64,000 nt of DNA from Candidatus Corynebacterium intestinavium (GCA_019120635.1 DWUR01000112.1:1-64000), one strand, 5' to 3'; positions 10,012 through 21,033 are shown, counted from the stretch's first letter. Program-made: numbers and translations. The notes: generated by a model from the sequence alone, not told the origin.

Positions 10012-11205
10012 TTACTTCCAGATCAGCAGCGCATCGCCCTGGCCGCCGCCACCGCACAGGGAGACGGCAGCCTTTCCGCTGCCGCGGCGGTTGAGCTCGT
10101 GGGCTGCGGTGACGAGCACGCGGGCCCCGGAGCAGCCGATCGGGTGACCCAGGGAGATGCCACCGCCGTGGATGTTGGTCTTCTCCAGCGAGTAGTCCAG
10201 GTCCTTCAGGGACTGTGCGACGACGGCGCCGAAGGCCTCGTTGATCTCCAGGAAGTCCAGGTCCCCGGTCTCCCAACCGGCCTTGGCCAGGGCGGCCTTC
10301 ACGGCCTGGGACGGCTGGGAGAGCAGCGAGGTGTCCGGGCCTGCGGTCTGCCCCGCTGCACCGACGGTAGCCAGGATATTCCAGCCCTTGGCCTCGGCGT
10401 TCTCGCGGGTGGTCAGCACCACGGCTGCCGCGCCGTCGGAGATCTGGGAGGAGGAGCCGGCGGTGATGGTGCCCTCCTTGCGGAATGCCGGACGCAGCTT
10501 GGCCAGGCCCTCCGCGGTGGTGCCCGGACGCACGCCCTCATCCTGGGAGACTGTGACGGTCTCCTTGCGGGTGGCGACCTCGATGGGGACGATCTCGTCA
10601 GAGAAGGTGCCCTCGGCGATCGCCTGCTCGGCGCGCTGGTGGGACAGCGCGGCGATGTGGTCCTGCTCCTCGCGGTTCAGGCCGGCGGCCTCGGCGTTCG
10701 CGTCGGTCTCCACTCCCATGGCGGTGCCCTGGACCGGGTCGGTGAGGCCATCGCGCTCGAGGGCGTCGTCCAGCCTCAGTTCGCCGAAGCCCTTACCGGC
10801 GCGTACGCCGGCGGCGAGGTGCGGGGCGTTGGACATGGACTCCTGACCACCGGCGACGACCACGGTGGCGTCCCCTGCCTTGATCATGCGGGCGGCGTTG
10901 ATGATGGCGTCCAAACCGGACAGGCAGACCTTGTTGACGGTCATGGCGGGCACGTTCATGCCCAGCCCGGCGGCGACGGCGGCCTGCTTGGCCGGGTTCT
11001 GGCCCGCGGCGGCCTGGACGACCTGGCCCATGAGGACGTAGTCCACCGGCTCGGCGCCCACGCCGGAACGCTCGAGTACTGCGGAGATGGTGGCGGCGCC
11101 GAGGTCGACGGCGGTCTTGCGGGACAGCGCGCCGAGCAGTCGGCCTTGCGGGGTGCGGGCGGCGCCGACGATGACGACGTCTTGAGGGTGCTGGGTAGTG
11201 GTCAT
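10012..11205 (-). CDS. Acetyl-CoA C-acetyltransferase (thiolase)
   Basis: VNKVCLSGLDA active Cys, GHPIGCSGAR and CGGGGQGDA motifs. Confidence 0.93.
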   Translation of the reverse strand: MTTTQHPQDVVIVGAARTPQGRLLGALSRKTAVDLGAATISAVLERSGVGAEPVDYVLMGQVVQAAAGQNPAKQAAVAAGLGMNVPAMTVNKVCLSGLDAIINAARMIKAGDATVVVAGGQESMSNAPHLAAGVRAGKGFGELRLDDALERDGLTDPVQGTAMGVETDANAEAAGLNREEQDHIAALSHQRAEQAIAEGTFSDEIVPIEVATRKETVTVSQDEGVRPGTTAEGLAKLRPAFRKEGTITAGSSSQISDGAAAVVLTTRENAEAKGWNILATVGAAGQTAGPDTSLLSQPSQAVKAALAKAGWETGDLDFLEINEAFGAVVAQSLKDLDYSLEKTNIHGGGISLGHPIGCSGARVLVTAAHELNRRGSGKAAVSLCGGGGQGDALLIWK

Positions 11206-11232
11206 TTCGCGTCCTTCCTTATGTTGAGATCA

Positions 11233-11895
11233 TTATTTCACGGCGCTACGGTAGCTCGCTGCGGTTCGGTTTTTAACGTCTTCTTCCGTGACCCCTGGGG
11301 CCAGCTCCACGAGCACCAGGCCGGATTCCTCCCGGTCGAAGACCCCGAGGTCGGTGATGATGCGGTCCACCACGCCGGTGCCCGTCAGCGGCAGGGTGAT
11401 CTCGTCGACGATCTTGGAGTCCCCGGCCTTGGTGCAGTGCTCCATCAGCACGACGACCCGCTGGGCGCCCACGACCAGGTCCATCGCCCCGCCCATGCCC
11501 TTGACCATCTTGCCCGGCACCATCCAATTGGCGATGTCCCCGACGGCGTTGACCTCCATCGCGCCGAGGATCGCGACGTCGATCTTGCCGGAGCGGATCA
11601 TCCCAAAGCTCAGGGCGGAATCGAAGTAGCTGGACCCGGGCAGCGCGGTGACCGTCTCCTTCCCCGCGTTGATCAGGTCCGGATCCGCCTCGCCCTTCTT
11701 GGGGTACGGCCCGATCCCCAGCAGGCCGTTCTCCGACTGAAGGGTGACCGTCACCCCCTCGGGCACATAGTTGGGCACCAGGGTGGGCAGCCCGATTCCG
11801 AGGTTGACGTATTGGCCATCCGAGAGTTCCTGGGCCGCACGGGCCGCCATCTGCTCGCGAGTCCAGCCCAGCTTCTGATCTTGAGTCGTTATCAT
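11233..11895 (-). CDS. scoB: 3-oxoacid CoA-transferase subunit B
   Basis: [38 protein letters not shown], CoA-transferase family I B subunit. Confidence 0.93.
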   Translation of the reverse strand: MITTQDQKLGWTREQMAARAAQELSDGQYVNLGIGLPTLVPNYVPEGVTVTLQSENGLLGIGPYPKKGEADPDLINAGKETVTALPGSSYFDSALSFGMIRSGKIDVAILGAMEVNAVGDIANWMVPGKMVKGMGGAMDLVVGAQRVVVLMEHCTKAGDSKIVDEITLPLTGTGVVDRIITDLGVFDREESGLVLVELAPGVTEEDVKNRTAASYRSAVK

Positions 11896-12641
11896 CGGAC
11901 CGTCTCCTTTTCAATCATCTTGTCTGCTGCCTGCTGGGGAGAAAGCTCCACGATGCGGTGGACGTAGACGCTGGGCAGGTGGATATCGTCCGGACCTAGC
12001 TCGCCCACAGGGACCACCTTTTCCGCCTCGACGATGCATACCTTTCCGCTCATCGCGGCCAGGGGGTTGAAGTTGCGGGCGGTCTCGTGGAACCGCAGGT
12101 TGCCTGCCTCGTCGGCTACCGCGGCCCGCACGAGCCCGAAGTCCGCCTTGATCGCGTGCTCGAGGACGTATTCCTCCCCGTCGATCTCCCTGGTTTCCTT
12201 CTTTGGGGACGCCACCGCCACGCCTCCCCCGGCGTCGTACTTCCAGGGCATCCCACCGTCGGCGACGACCGTGCCGACCCCGGTGCGGGTGTAGAAGCCA
12301 CCGATCCCGGATCCCCCGGCGCGCAGCCTCTCGGCCAGCGTGCCCTGTGGGGTCAGCTCCACTTCCAGCTCGCCCTCCAGGTACTGGCGGGCGAACTCCT
12401 TGTTCTCCCCTACGTAGCTGGCGATGATGCGGCGCAGCTGGCGGGTACCCAGCAGCATCCCGAGTCCGCGGTTATCCAGGCCCGCGTTATTGCTCACCGC
12501 CTCCAGGTCCGTGGCGCCCTGGTCCCGCAGCTGTTCCAGGAGGATCTGCGGGATTCCGCACACTCCGAAGCCGCCGACCGCGATCGTCGCGCCGTTGGGG
12601 ATATCGGCCACTGCGTCCGCGGCGCTTATCAACTTGGACAT
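11892..12641 (-). CDS. scoA: 3-oxoacid CoA-transferase subunit A
   Basis: [26 protein letters not shown] overlap with scoB. Confidence 0.93.
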   Translation of the reverse strand: MSKLISAADAVADIPNGATIAVGGFGVCGIPQILLEQLRDQGATDLEAVSNNAGLDNRGLGMLLGTRQLRRIIASYVGENKEFARQYLEGELEVELTPQGTLAERLRAGGSGIGGFYTRTGVGTVVADGGMPWKYDAGGGVAVASPKKETREIDGEEYVLEHAIKADFGLVRAAVADEAGNLRFHETARNFNPLAAMSGKVCIVEAEKVVPVGELGPDDIHLPSVYVHRIVELSPQQAADKMIEKETVR

Positions 12642-12695
12642 TTCCGCTCCTTGCTTAAAGTCTGCCTAAAGTCTTCTCTCGCGTGGTGGTGGGTG

Positions 12696-14381
12696 TTAGC
12701 CCCGGTCGTAAATGCCGAGCAGCTTGACGGCTTCCTCGCGCATGGCGACCTTGCGGACCTTGCCGGAGATCGTCATCGGGTAGGAGTCCACGATGTGGAC
12801 GTAGCGGGGGATCTTGTGGTGGGCGAGCTGGCCCTCCGCGAACTTCTGGATGTCCTCCTGGGTCAGCGGCTTGGCACCGGGGTTCATAATGATCCAGGCC
12901 ATGAGCTCCTCGCCGTACTTGTCGTCCGGCACGCCGATGACCTGCACATCCGCGATGTCCGGGTGGCGGTAGAGGAACTCCTCGATCTCCTTGGGGTAGA
13001 GGTTTTCCCCGCCTCGGATGACCATGTCCTTGATGCGGCCGGTGATGGCCACGTAGCCGTCCTCATCCATTAGCCCGAGGTCGCCGGTGAGCATCCAGCC
13101 GTCGTCGGTGATCGCCCCCGAGGTCTTCTCGGGCATGTCCCAGTAGCCCTTCATCACCGAGTAGCCGCGCACCAGCACCTCGCCCTGCTTGCCGCGCGGT
13201 AGGACCTCCCGGGTCTGCGGGTCCACGATCTTCAGCTCGAGGTGCGGGCCGACCTTGCCCACGGTGTTCACGCGCTTGTCGATGGGGTCATCGGGCAGAG
13301 TTTGGCAAGACACGGGCGCGGTCTCGGTCATGCCGTAGCAGATGCCGACCTCCCCCATGCCCATAATGTCGATGACCTCCTGCATGGTCTTCGAGGGGCA
13401 GGTGGTGCCCGCCATGACCCCGGTGCGCAGCGTCGACAGGTCGTACTTCTTCGGGTTCTTCTCCAGTTCTTGCAGTTCCGCCATGAACATGGTGGGCACC
13501 CCGTAGAGGCTCGTCGCCCGCCCGTGGTGCACCGCCTCGAGGGTCTGCTGTGGCTGGAAAGTCGGGCCCGGGATAATCGTCGCCGCGCCGCGCGCCATGG
13601 CTGCGAGGTTTCCGATCACCATGCCGAAGCAGTGGAAGAAGGGCACGGGGATGACCACGCGGTCCTCCTCCGTGTAGCTGAGGCGGTGGCCGATCATGTA
13701 GCCGTTGTTCAGGATGTTGCGGTGGGTCAGCGTCGCGCCCTTGGCCATGCCCGTGGTGCCGGAGGTGTACTGGATGTTGATCGGATCATCCGGGTCCAGT
13801 TCCTCGCGCACCGGGTTGAGGTCGAGGATCGCGTGGTTAGCCAGCTCGTCCCAGCGCTCGGAGCCGAAGAAGATGGTCTCCCGGTAGGCGCGGGAGAACT
13901 GCGGGGAGGCGGAGAAGACCATCTCCCGGTAGTTCGAGTCCTTGAACCGCCCGGCGGAGAACAGCGCCTTGACGTTGGACTGGTTCATCGCATAGATCAG
14001 CTCACGGTTGCGGTAGGTGGGGTTGATGCAGACCAACACGATGCCGATCTCGGCGGCCGCGAACTGGACCACCGTCCACTCCCAGCGGTTGGGGGCCCAG
14101 ATACCGATGCGGTCCCCCTTGCGGTAGCCCGCAGCGTGCAGACCGGAGGCCAGCCGCAGCACCTTGCGGTGGAACTCTTCGTAGCTCAAGTGGATATCCC
14201 CGTAGAAATCGAGGACGGCGTCGCGGGAGGGGAACTTGTGAACCACCCGGGCCAGGGTTTGGCCGATGGTCTCGTCGAGCAGTTCGACGTCCTGGTTGCC
14301 GACCTCGTGGGAGAGCTTTGGGTCCAGGTCCGCAGGATTCGTTGAGATGGCATAGGGCCGGGGGACGAAAGTGCTAGTCAT
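12696..14381 (-). CDS. AMP-binding acyl-CoA synthetase (FadD-like)
   Basis: YTSGTTGMAKGATLTHRN, GYWDMPEKTS, DGWMLTGDLGLMDEDGYVAITGRIKDMVIRGGENLYPKEIE. Confidence 0.93.
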   Translation of the reverse strand: MTSTFVPRPYAISTNPADLDPKLSHEVGNQDVELLDETIGQTLARVVHKFPSRDAVLDFYGDIHLSYEEFHRKVLRLASGLHAAGYRKGDRIGIWAPNRWEWTVVQFAAAEIGIVLVCINPTYRNRELIYAMNQSNVKALFSAGRFKDSNYREMVFSASPQFSRAYRETIFFGSERWDELANHAILDLNPVREELDPDDPINIQYTSGTTGMAKGATLTHRNILNNGYMIGHRLSYTEEDRVVIPVPFFHCFGMVIGNLAAMARGAATIIPGPTFQPQQTLEAVHHGRATSLYGVPTMFMAELQELEKNPKKYDLSTLRTGVMAGTTCPSKTMQEVIDIMGMGEVGICYGMTETAPVSCQTLPDDPIDKRVNTVGKVGPHLELKIVDPQTREVLPRGKQGEVLVRGYSVMKGYWDMPEKTSGAITDDGWMLTGDLGLMDEDGYVAITGRIKDMVIRGGENLYPKEIEEFLYRHPDIADVQVIGVPDDKYGEELMAWIIMNPGAKPLTQEDIQKFAEGQLAHHKIPRYVHIVDSYPMTISGKVRKVAMREEAVKLLGIYDRG

Positions 14382-14422
14382 GATGACCTCCTTGGCGAGG
14401 AATGAGTGTGGTGGTTTCGCGT

Positions 14423-15367
14423 CTAGGGGGCGCGGTTGTCCGAAGGGCCGGTGCTGGATTGGGCTTGCCCCCTGCGGTGGATCACTTCGGCCTGTCGTAG
14501 CAGCGGGGCATCAATCATCTGCCCGTCCACGGCGAAGGCGCCGCTATTACTGCTGGCACCCCCGATGACCCGCGCGGCCCACTCCAGCTGTTCCTCGCTG
14601 GGTGCGTAGGCCTGCCGGATCGCGGGGACGAGGCCGGGGTGGATGCTGACGGTGGCGGCGAAGCCGCTGACCGCCGCGTCGACCGCCTCGGCCTTAGCCC
14701 CGGCGACGTCGGCGGTATCGGCGTGGATCGAGTCGAGGGCGACCTTGCCCGCAGCCGCGGCGTGTAGGAGCACCAGGGAGCGGACCAGCCGGGGCGCCTC
14801 CCGGTACCCGCCGGGGTGGCCTGAGGTTCCGCCGCCGGGGGTGGGCTTTTCCTCCGCTCCGTAGCGAGAGCTCGTGCCACCGATTGCCGCGGTGAGGTCC
14901 TCTGCTCCCCAGAACAGGGCCACGACCTGCGGGTCCGTCGCGATGGCCTGGAGGTTGACCACCCCGGCCGGGGTTTCGATCAGTGCGATGACCTGGACTT
15001 CATCGCTGGCGGCCACGGCGCCGTGCGGCTGGCTGGCGGCGTCCTGAAAAAAGGGGCCCTCCGCCTTGGGCAGCATGATTGTCCGCGCACCGCAGGCAGC
15101 GACGGCGGCCATGTCGGCGGCGAAGTCCTCGGAGCCGGCGGGGTTGACCCGGATGATGGTGCGCTCCGGGTCGAAGGTGCCCGACCGGAAGGCAGCGATG
15201 ACGTGCTCACGGGCGGCGGGGCGCTGCTCGGCGCGGCAGCCGTCCTCGAGGTCGACGATCACGGCGTCCGACCGTTCGACGGCCTTGGCGAAGCGCTCGG
15301 GCCGGTCCGCGGGGGCGAACAGGAGCGCCGGCCCCGGGGGCAGCCAGGGGGTGGTTGGGGTGGACAT
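14423..15367 (-). CDS. HpcH/HpaI aldolase / citrate lyase beta-subunit-like (CitE-like; candidate HMG-CoA / beta-hydroxyacyl-CoA lyase)
   Basis: LFAPADRPERFAKAVERSDAVIVDLEDG, RVNPAGSEDF, IALIETPAGV, SIHPGLVPAI. Confidence 0.88.
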   Translation of the reverse strand: MSTPTTPWLPPGPALLFAPADRPERFAKAVERSDAVIVDLEDGCRAEQRPAAREHVIAAFRSGTFDPERTIIRVNPAGSEDFAADMAAVAACGARTIMLPKAEGPFFQDAASQPHGAVAASDEVQVIALIETPAGVVNLQAIATDPQVVALFWGAEDLTAAIGGTSSRYGAEEKPTPGGGTSGHPGGYREAPRLVRSLVLLHAAAAGKVALDSIHADTADVAGAKAEAVDAAVSGFAATVSIHPGLVPAIRQAYAPSEEQLEWAARVIGGASSNSGAFAVDGQMIDAPLLRQAEVIHRRGQAQSSTGPSDNRAP

Positions 15368-15877
15368 TTACTCCTCCCCCGCTGGTCGGAACTGCATGAG
15401 GGTGCTGCGGACCGCCCGGCACACAACGTCGCCGTGCTGGTTGCGGCCGATGTGCTCCAGCTCCACGATTCCCTGGTTGGGGCGGGAGCGGGAGGGGCGC
15501 TTGCCCACACAGGTCGTCTCCGCGTAGAGCGTGTCGCCGTGGAATAGTGGTTGAGGGAAAGAAACTTCCTTAAACCCAAGGTTGGCCACGATCGTGCCCA
15601 GCGAGAGCTGGCTCACCGACAGTCCCACCACCGTGGAGAGGGTGAACATGGAGTTCACCAGCCGCTCCCCGCGGAAGCCCGGTTGCTTCGCGGCCCAGGC
15701 AGCGTCCAGGTGCAGCGGCTGGGTGTTCATCGTCTGCGTGGTGAACAGCGTGTTATCGGCCTCGGTGACGGTGCGCCCCGGCTGGTGCTGATAGGTCACG
15801 CCCTCCTCGAATTCCTCGAACCACAGGCCGCGCTGCACGACGGTGCGGCCCGGCGCGTTGTGCGTGTGATCGCTCAT
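15368..15877 (-). CDS. MaoC-family acyl-CoA hydratase/dehydratase
   Basis: Hot-dog MaoC pattern GLWFEEFEEGVTYQHQPGRTVTEADNTLFTTQTMNTQPLHLD; zero-nt spacing to CitE-like gene. Confidence 0.88.
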   Translation of the reverse strand: MSDHTHNAPGRTVVQRGLWFEEFEEGVTYQHQPGRTVTEADNTLFTTQTMNTQPLHLDAAWAAKQPGFRGERLVNSMFTLSTVVGLSVSQLSLGTIVANLGFKEVSFPQPLFHGDTLYAETTCVGKRPSRSRPNQGIVELEHIGRNQHGDVVCRAVRSTLMQFRPAGEE

Positions 15878-15955
15878 CTTTTCCTGCTCCTTGTCGGCTT
15901 ATGCCTCGGGCCTTGCGGGACCCGGACTTTTGGGTGTCGGCGGTTGTTGGCTGGC

Positions 15956-17101
15956 CTAGAGGCCCAGGTGCTTGGCGATCAGCATGAGCTGCACCTCAGT
16001 GGTGCCCTCGCCGATCTCGAGGATCTTGGAGTCGCGGTAGTGGCGGGCCACGCGGTACTCGTTCATGAAGCCGTAGCCGCCGTGGACCTGGGTGGCGTCG
16101 CGGGCGTTGTCCATCGCCGCCTCGGAGGCGACGAGCTTGGCGATGGAGGCCTCCTTGGTGAAATCCTCCCCCGCCTGCATCTTCGCGGCGGCCGCGTACC
16201 AGGCCTGGCGGGCGGCGTAGGCGCGGGCCTCCATGCGGGCGATTTTGAAGCTCACCGCCTGGTACTCGCTGATCGCCTTGCCGAAGGCCGTGCGCTCCTT
16301 GGCGTAGCGCACGCACTCGTCCACGCAGCCCTGCGCCGCACCGGTGGCCAGCGCGGCGATCGCGATGCGGCCCTCGTCCAGGATGGATAGGAAATAGGAG
16401 AAACCCTTGCCGCGCTCGCCCAGCAGGTTGGCCTCGGGGACGCGCACGTCGTCGAAGGTCAACGGATGGGTGTCGGAGGCGTTCCAGCCGACCTTGTTGT
16501 AGGCGGGTTCGGCGGTGAAGCCCGGGGTGCCGGAGGGCACGATGATCGCGGAGATCTCCTTCTTGCCGTTATCGCGCGTGCCGGTGACGGCCGTGGCGGT
16601 GACGAGCTTGGTGATGTCGGTGCCGGAGTTCGTGATGAACTGCTTCGAGCCGTTGATGACCCATTCGCCGCCGTCCAGCTTCGCGGTGGTCTTCGTGCCA
16701 CCCGCGTCCGAACCGGCCTCTGGCTCGGTCAGCCCAAAGCCGGCCAGGCCCTTGCCGGCGACCAGGTCGGGCAGGTACTGCTGCTTTTGCTCCTCGGAGC
16801 CGAATCGGTAGATCGGCATGATTCCCAGGGACACCCCGGCCTCGAGGGTGATGGCGACGGATTGGTCGACCCGGGCGAGTTCCTCGAGCGCCACGCCCAG
16901 GGCCATGTAGTCGCCGCCCATGCCGCCGTATTCCTCGGCGATCGGCAGGCCGAACAGGCCCATCTCCCCCATCTGCTTGACGACCTCATAGGGGAATGTG
17001 TGGTCGCGGTCGTGCTGGGCGGCGACCGAGTCCACGACGGTGTTGGCAAAGTCCTCTACGCCCTTGCGCAGTTCCTGCAGTTCCGGAGTGAGAATGCTCA
17101 T
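15956..17101 (-). CDS. Acyl-CoA dehydrogenase (isovaleryl-CoA-dehydrogenase-like)
   Basis: GFGLTEPEAGSDAGGTKTTA, QVHGGYGFMNEYRVARHYRDSKILEIGEGTTEVQ. Confidence 0.92.
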   Translation of the reverse strand: MSILTPELQELRKGVEDFANTVVDSVAAQHDRDHTFPYEVVKQMGEMGLFGLPIAEEYGGMGGDYMALGVALEELARVDQSVAITLEAGVSLGIMPIYRFGSEEQKQQYLPDLVAGKGLAGFGLTEPEAGSDAGGTKTTAKLDGGEWVINGSKQFITNSGTDITKLVTATAVTGTRDNGKKEISAIIVPSGTPGFTAEPAYNKVGWNASDTHPLTFDDVRVPEANLLGERGKGFSYFLSILDEGRIAIAALATGAAQGCVDECVRYAKERTAFGKAISEYQAVSFKIARMEARAYAARQAWYAAAAKMQAGEDFTKEASIAKLVASEAAMDNARDATQVHGGYGFMNEYRVARHYRDSKILEIGEGTTEVQLMLIAKHLGL

Positions 17102-17157
17102 GATTTTCGATCCTTTCGCGTTGTGGTGCTCTTGGTTGTTGGGTGTAGTTGGTGTGT

Positions 17158-19335
17158 TTAGTCGGCGTCTTCGTCCGCAGCGGCGTCCGTGTTTGTGTCC
17201 GTATCGGGATCTACCTCGGCGAGGACGTCACCGGTGGAGACCATGTCGCCAACTGAGACGTTGATGCTGACCACGCCGCTGTAGGCCGCGGTGAGGGTGT
17301 GCTCCATTTTCATGGCTTCCATGACGATGACCGCCTCGCCCTCGGCGACCGTGGCGCCGTCTGCCACCTCGACCGCGATGACCGTGCCGGGCATCGGGCT
17401 GGTGATCGGGGTGTCCCCCGCCTGGTCCTGTGCATCGGCCGCGGTGCCGTGGAATTCTCGCAGCGTGAACGCCCCGTGGGGGCCGAAGACGTGCTCCCCA
17501 ATCACGCGCCACCGCTGGGCCGTGCCCTCGTCGATGCGCAACCGCAAATCCGGGGTGGGGACCGGGGAGCCCAGCACGGTGACGTCGAAGCTCACGGTCT
17601 CGCCCTCGACGGCCTCTTCCGAGCCGCCGGGGACTGCCTGGGCAGCGTCTTCCACCTGCGCGGTCCACACCCGCTCGCCGGGGTTGTGCTCCCCGTCGCG
17701 GGGGCTCAGGGTGACCCGGCGCGGGCCGCGCTCCGAGCCATCGTCGAAGCTGTAGACCACCGGGGCTGGCTTGCGGGCGCCGCGCCAGGAGTCCGCGCTG
17801 GTCCACTGGCTGCCCAGCGGGGACCGTGGCGTGGCGGGGCCGTGGGGATCGGTCTCCCCCGCAGCAGTGCCCGACGCGGCGAGAATCTTGTGCAGGGCGG
17901 CCACGGCGAAGGCGGCTGCCGGAGTCGGCGTGGGCTCGTAGCCACCGACGATCCGGTCGAGCAGGCCCGTGTCGAGCCGACCGTCGATGACGTCCGGGTA
18001 GGTGACGAGGAAGCGGTTGAAGTCCAGATTCGTCGTCAGCCCGTCGATGACCGTCTCACCCAGCGCCTTGTCGAGCCGCTCGAGCGCCACCTGGCGACTG
18101 GGTGCCCAGGTGATGAGCTTGGCCAGCATCGGGTCGTAGTCCGAGCCAACCACCTGGCCGGCTTGCACTCCCGCATCCACGCGCACACCGGAGCCAGTCG
18201 GCCAATGGAGCTCCTCGATGCGCCCGCCCGTCGGCAGGAACCCGCCGGCCGGATCCTCGGCATAGACGCGCGCTTCCACCGCGTGCCCGTCGAGCCGGAT
18301 ATTCTCCTGGCTCATCGGCAGCTCCTCGCCCATGGCGATGCGGATCTGCCACTCCACCAGGTCCACGCCCGTCACCAGCTCGGTGACCGGGTGCTCCACC
18401 TGCAGGCGGGTGTTCATCTCCATGAAGAAGAAGCGATCCGGCTGCTTCGCGGAGACGATGAACTCCACGGTGCCCGCGCCGCAGTAGCCCGCCGCTCGCG
18501 CCGCGTCGCAGGCGGCCTGCCCGATTTCGGAGCGGGTCTTCTCGTCCAGCAGGGCGGACGGCGCCTCCTCGATGACCTTCTGGTGGCGGCGCTGCAAGGA
18601 ACACTCACGCTCCCCGAGGTGGATGACGTTGCCGTGGGAATCCGCGACGATCTGCACCTCGATGTGGCGCGGCGTGTCCACGAAGTGCTCCATGAATAGC
18701 GCGTCGTCACCGAAGGAGCTGGCGGCCTCGCGCCGGGCCGAGACCAGCGTTTTCGCGAGGTCCTCGATCCGCTCCACGCGGTGCATTCCCTTGCCACCGC
18801 CGCCGGCGGAGGGCTTGATCAGCACCGGGAACCCGATGTCGGGCGCGGCATCGATGATCTCCTGGTCAGTCAGGCCCGGCCGGGAGATCCCCGGGACGGT
18901 GGGAACGTCTCGGGACTCGACGGTCGCGCGGGCCGTGATCTTGTCTCCCATCTTCTCGATGGATTGGGCGGGCGGGCCGATGAAGACGATTCCCTCCTCC
19001 TCGCAGCGCTGCGCGAAGGCCGCGTTTTCGGAGAGGAAGCCGTAGCCCGGGTGAATCGCGCCGGCCCCGGCGGACTTCGCCGCCGCGATGACCTTGTCGA
19101 TATCGAGGTAGGACTGGCCGGCTGGTGCCGGCCCCAGCCAGACGGCGTCGTCGGCGAGGTGGACGTGCGGGGCGTGGACGTCGGCGTCCGAATATACGGC
19201 GACGGCTCGCAGCCCGAGCTCGTGAACGGTGCGGATGACGCGGCAGGCGATCTCACCGCGGTTGGCGATCAGCACGCTGTCGAAGAGCTTCGTCAGCGCC
19301 CGCGACGTGTCAGGGTTGGCAAGTGTGGACGTCAT
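17158..19335 (-). CDS. accA1: Acyl-CoA carboxylase alpha subunit (biotin carboxylase + BCCP; candidate 3-methylcrotonyl-CoA carboxylase alpha)
   Basis: ATP-grasp biotin carboxylase SAGGGGKGMHRV, HIEVQIVADSHGNVIHLGERECSLQRRHQKVIEEAPS; C-terminal VMEAMKMEHTL biotinyl site. Confidence 0.92.
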   Translation of the reverse strand: MTSTLANPDTSRALTKLFDSVLIANRGEIACRVIRTVHELGLRAVAVYSDADVHAPHVHLADDAVWLGPAPAGQSYLDIDKVIAAAKSAGAGAIHPGYGFLSENAAFAQRCEEEGIVFIGPPAQSIEKMGDKITARATVESRDVPTVPGISRPGLTDQEIIDAAPDIGFPVLIKPSAGGGGKGMHRVERIEDLAKTLVSARREAASSFGDDALFMEHFVDTPRHIEVQIVADSHGNVIHLGERECSLQRRHQKVIEEAPSALLDEKTRSEIGQAACDAARAAGYCGAGTVEFIVSAKQPDRFFFMEMNTRLQVEHPVTELVTGVDLVEWQIRIAMGEELPMSQENIRLDGHAVEARVYAEDPAGGFLPTGGRIEELHWPTGSGVRVDAGVQAGQVVGSDYDPMLAKLITWAPSRQVALERLDKALGETVIDGLTTNLDFNRFLVTYPDVIDGRLDTGLLDRIVGGYEPTPTPAAAFAVAALHKILAASGTAAGETDPHGPATPRSPLGSQWTSADSWRGARKPAPVVYSFDDGSERGPRRVTLSPRDGEHNPGERVWTAQVEDAAQAVPGGSEEAVEGETVSFDVTVLGSPVPTPDLRLRIDEGTAQRWRVIGEHVFGPHGAFTLREFHGTAADAQDQAGDTPITSPMPGTVIAVEVADGATVAEGEAVIVMEAMKMEHTLTAAYSGVVSINVSVGDMVSTGDVLAEVDPDTDTNTDAAADEDAD

Positions 19336-19353
19336 GGTTGCTCCTTTGGTGTC

Positions 19354-20946
19354 TTACATGCGGAAGATGCCGAAGCCTTGCGGGGTGCGCGGCGCCTGGG
19401 CACAGATGTCGAGAGCCATGGCCAGCGTCCGGCGCGTGTCGGCCGGGTCGATGACTCCGTCGTCCCACAGCCGAGCGGTGGAGTACCAGCATGTGGACTT
19501 TTCCTCGAACATGTCCTTGATCGGCTGCTCGAAGGCCTCCTGCTCCGCCGCGGACCACTCGCCCCCGTTGCGCTCGATCTGGGAGCGCCGGACGGTGGAC
19601 AGTGTCATGGCCGCCTGGGCCCCGCCCATCACCGAGATCCGGGCGTTGGGCCACATCCACAGGAAGCGCGGGCTATAGGCGCGGCCGCACATCGAGTAGT
19701 TGCCCGCTCCGAACGCTCCTCCCGTGACGACGGTGAGCTTGGGTACCGAGGCGGTGGCGACGGCGTTGACCATCTTCGCCCCGTGCTTTGCGATGCCACC
19801 CTCCTCGTACTGTCGCCCCACCATGAAGCCGGTGGTGTTCTGCAGGAAGACCAGGGGGATGTTGCGCTGCTCGCACAGCTCGATGAAGTGTGCACCCTTC
19901 TGGGCTGCCTCGGCGAAGATGATGCCGTTATTGGCGATCACGCCCACCTCGTGACCTTCGATCCGGGCGAAGCAGGTGGTGATGCTCGCCCCGAATTCTT
20001 CCTTGAACTCCTGGATGCTTCCCTCGTCGGTGAGGGTGGTGATGAGTTCGTGGACGTCGTAGGGAATCTTCGGGTCGGTAGGAACGATGTCGTAAATATC
20101 CTCCTGCGGCCGCGGCGCGGGCACGGCAGGACCCTTCTGCCACGACGGCGAGGTGCTCTCCGGGAGGGTGGCCACGATGCGGCGCATGCGGCGCAGGGCG
20201 TCCTCGTCGTCGCTGGCGAGGTGATCCGTCACGCCGGAGATGCGGGAGTGCATCGCACCGCCGCCGAGCTCCTCCGGGGTGACATCCTCGCCGGTAGCGG
20301 CCTTGACCAGGGGTGGGCCAGCCAGGAAGATCGTGCCCTGGTTTTCGACGATGACGTTTTCGTCCGACATGGCCGGCACGTAGGCGCCACCGGCGGTGCA
20401 GGCCCCGAGCACGGCGGACAGCTGCGGGATTCCCTTGGCGGACATGTTGGCCTGGTTGTAGAAGATGCGGCCGAAGTGGTCGCGGTCTGGGAATACCTCG
20501 TCCTGCTGGAGCAGCATCGCCCCGCCCGAGTCCACGAGGTAGATGCAGGGCAGGTGGTTTTCTTCGGCGATCTCCTGGGCCCGCAGGTGCTTCTTCACGG
20601 TCATCGGGTAGTAGGTTCCACCCGATACGGTCGAGTCGTTGGCGGAGATCATGCACAGTCGGCCCTCAACCAGCCCTACTCCCGCGATGATTCCCGCGGC
20701 CGGCGCCTTGCCGTTGTACATGTCCTCGGCGGCCAGTGGCGCGATTTCGAGGAAGGGACTGCCCGGGTCCAGCAGGGTGTTGATCCGGTCTCGGGGCAGC
20801 AACTTGCCTCGGGAGAGGTGGCGCTCCCGCGCCCGCTCCCCTCCCCCTCGGGAGGCTCGCGCCAGGCGCTCCTTGAGCTCGGCGACGAGTTCCTGGTGGC
20901 TTTCCGGGGCGTGTTCCACGGTGGTGGGTTCAGCGACTGTCGTCAT
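19354..20946 (-). CDS. accD1: Acyl-CoA carboxylase beta subunit (carboxyltransferase; candidate 3-methylcrotonyl-CoA carboxylase beta)
   Basis: Carboxyltransferase: [71 protein letters not shown]. Confidence 0.92.
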   Translation of the reverse strand: MTTVAEPTTVEHAPESHQELVAELKERLARASRGGGERARERHLSRGKLLPRDRINTLLDPGSPFLEIAPLAAEDMYNGKAPAAGIIAGVGLVEGRLCMISANDSTVSGGTYYPMTVKKHLRAQEIAEENHLPCIYLVDSGGAMLLQQDEVFPDRDHFGRIFYNQANMSAKGIPQLSAVLGACTAGGAYVPAMSDENVIVENQGTIFLAGPPLVKAATGEDVTPEELGGGAMHSRISGVTDHLASDDEDALRRMRRIVATLPESTSPSWQKGPAVPAPRPQEDIYDIVPTDPKIPYDVHELITTLTDEGSIQEFKEEFGASITTCFARIEGHEVGVIANNGIIFAEAAQKGAHFIELCEQRNIPLVFLQNTTGFMVGRQYEEGGIAKHGAKMVNAVATASVPKLTVVTGGAFGAGNYSMCGRAYSPRFLWMWPNARISVMGGAQAAMTLSTVRRSQIERNGGEWSAAEQEAFEQPIKDMFEEKSTCWYSTARLWDDGVIDPADTRRTLAMALDICAQAPRTPQGFGIFRM

Positions 20947-21015
20947 CGTGTGTTCCTCCGCTTGGTGTCGGATGGCCCTGCCCTGCTACCCCGGGTCTCC
21001 CCCTTGGGGCAGAAG

Positions 21016-21033
21016 AGTTAATGGCCATTAACT
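21016..21033. promoter_or_regulatory. 18-bp perfect palindrome upstream of accD1; candidate TetR operator
   Basis: AGTTAATGGCCATTAACT is its own reverse complement; lies between tetR and accD1 start. Confidence 0.6.

Noticed and set aside
10099-11967. 622-aa plus-strand ORF opposite thiolase/scoB
   Set aside because: Shadow ORF across two real genes; composition (Gly/Asp/His/Leu-rich) typical of antisense frames in high-GC DNA.
18781-21021. 746-aa plus-strand ORF opposite accA1/accD1
   Set aside because: Low-complexity translation with no domain signal, antisense to clearly coding carboxylase genes; a GC-rich third-position shadow ORF.
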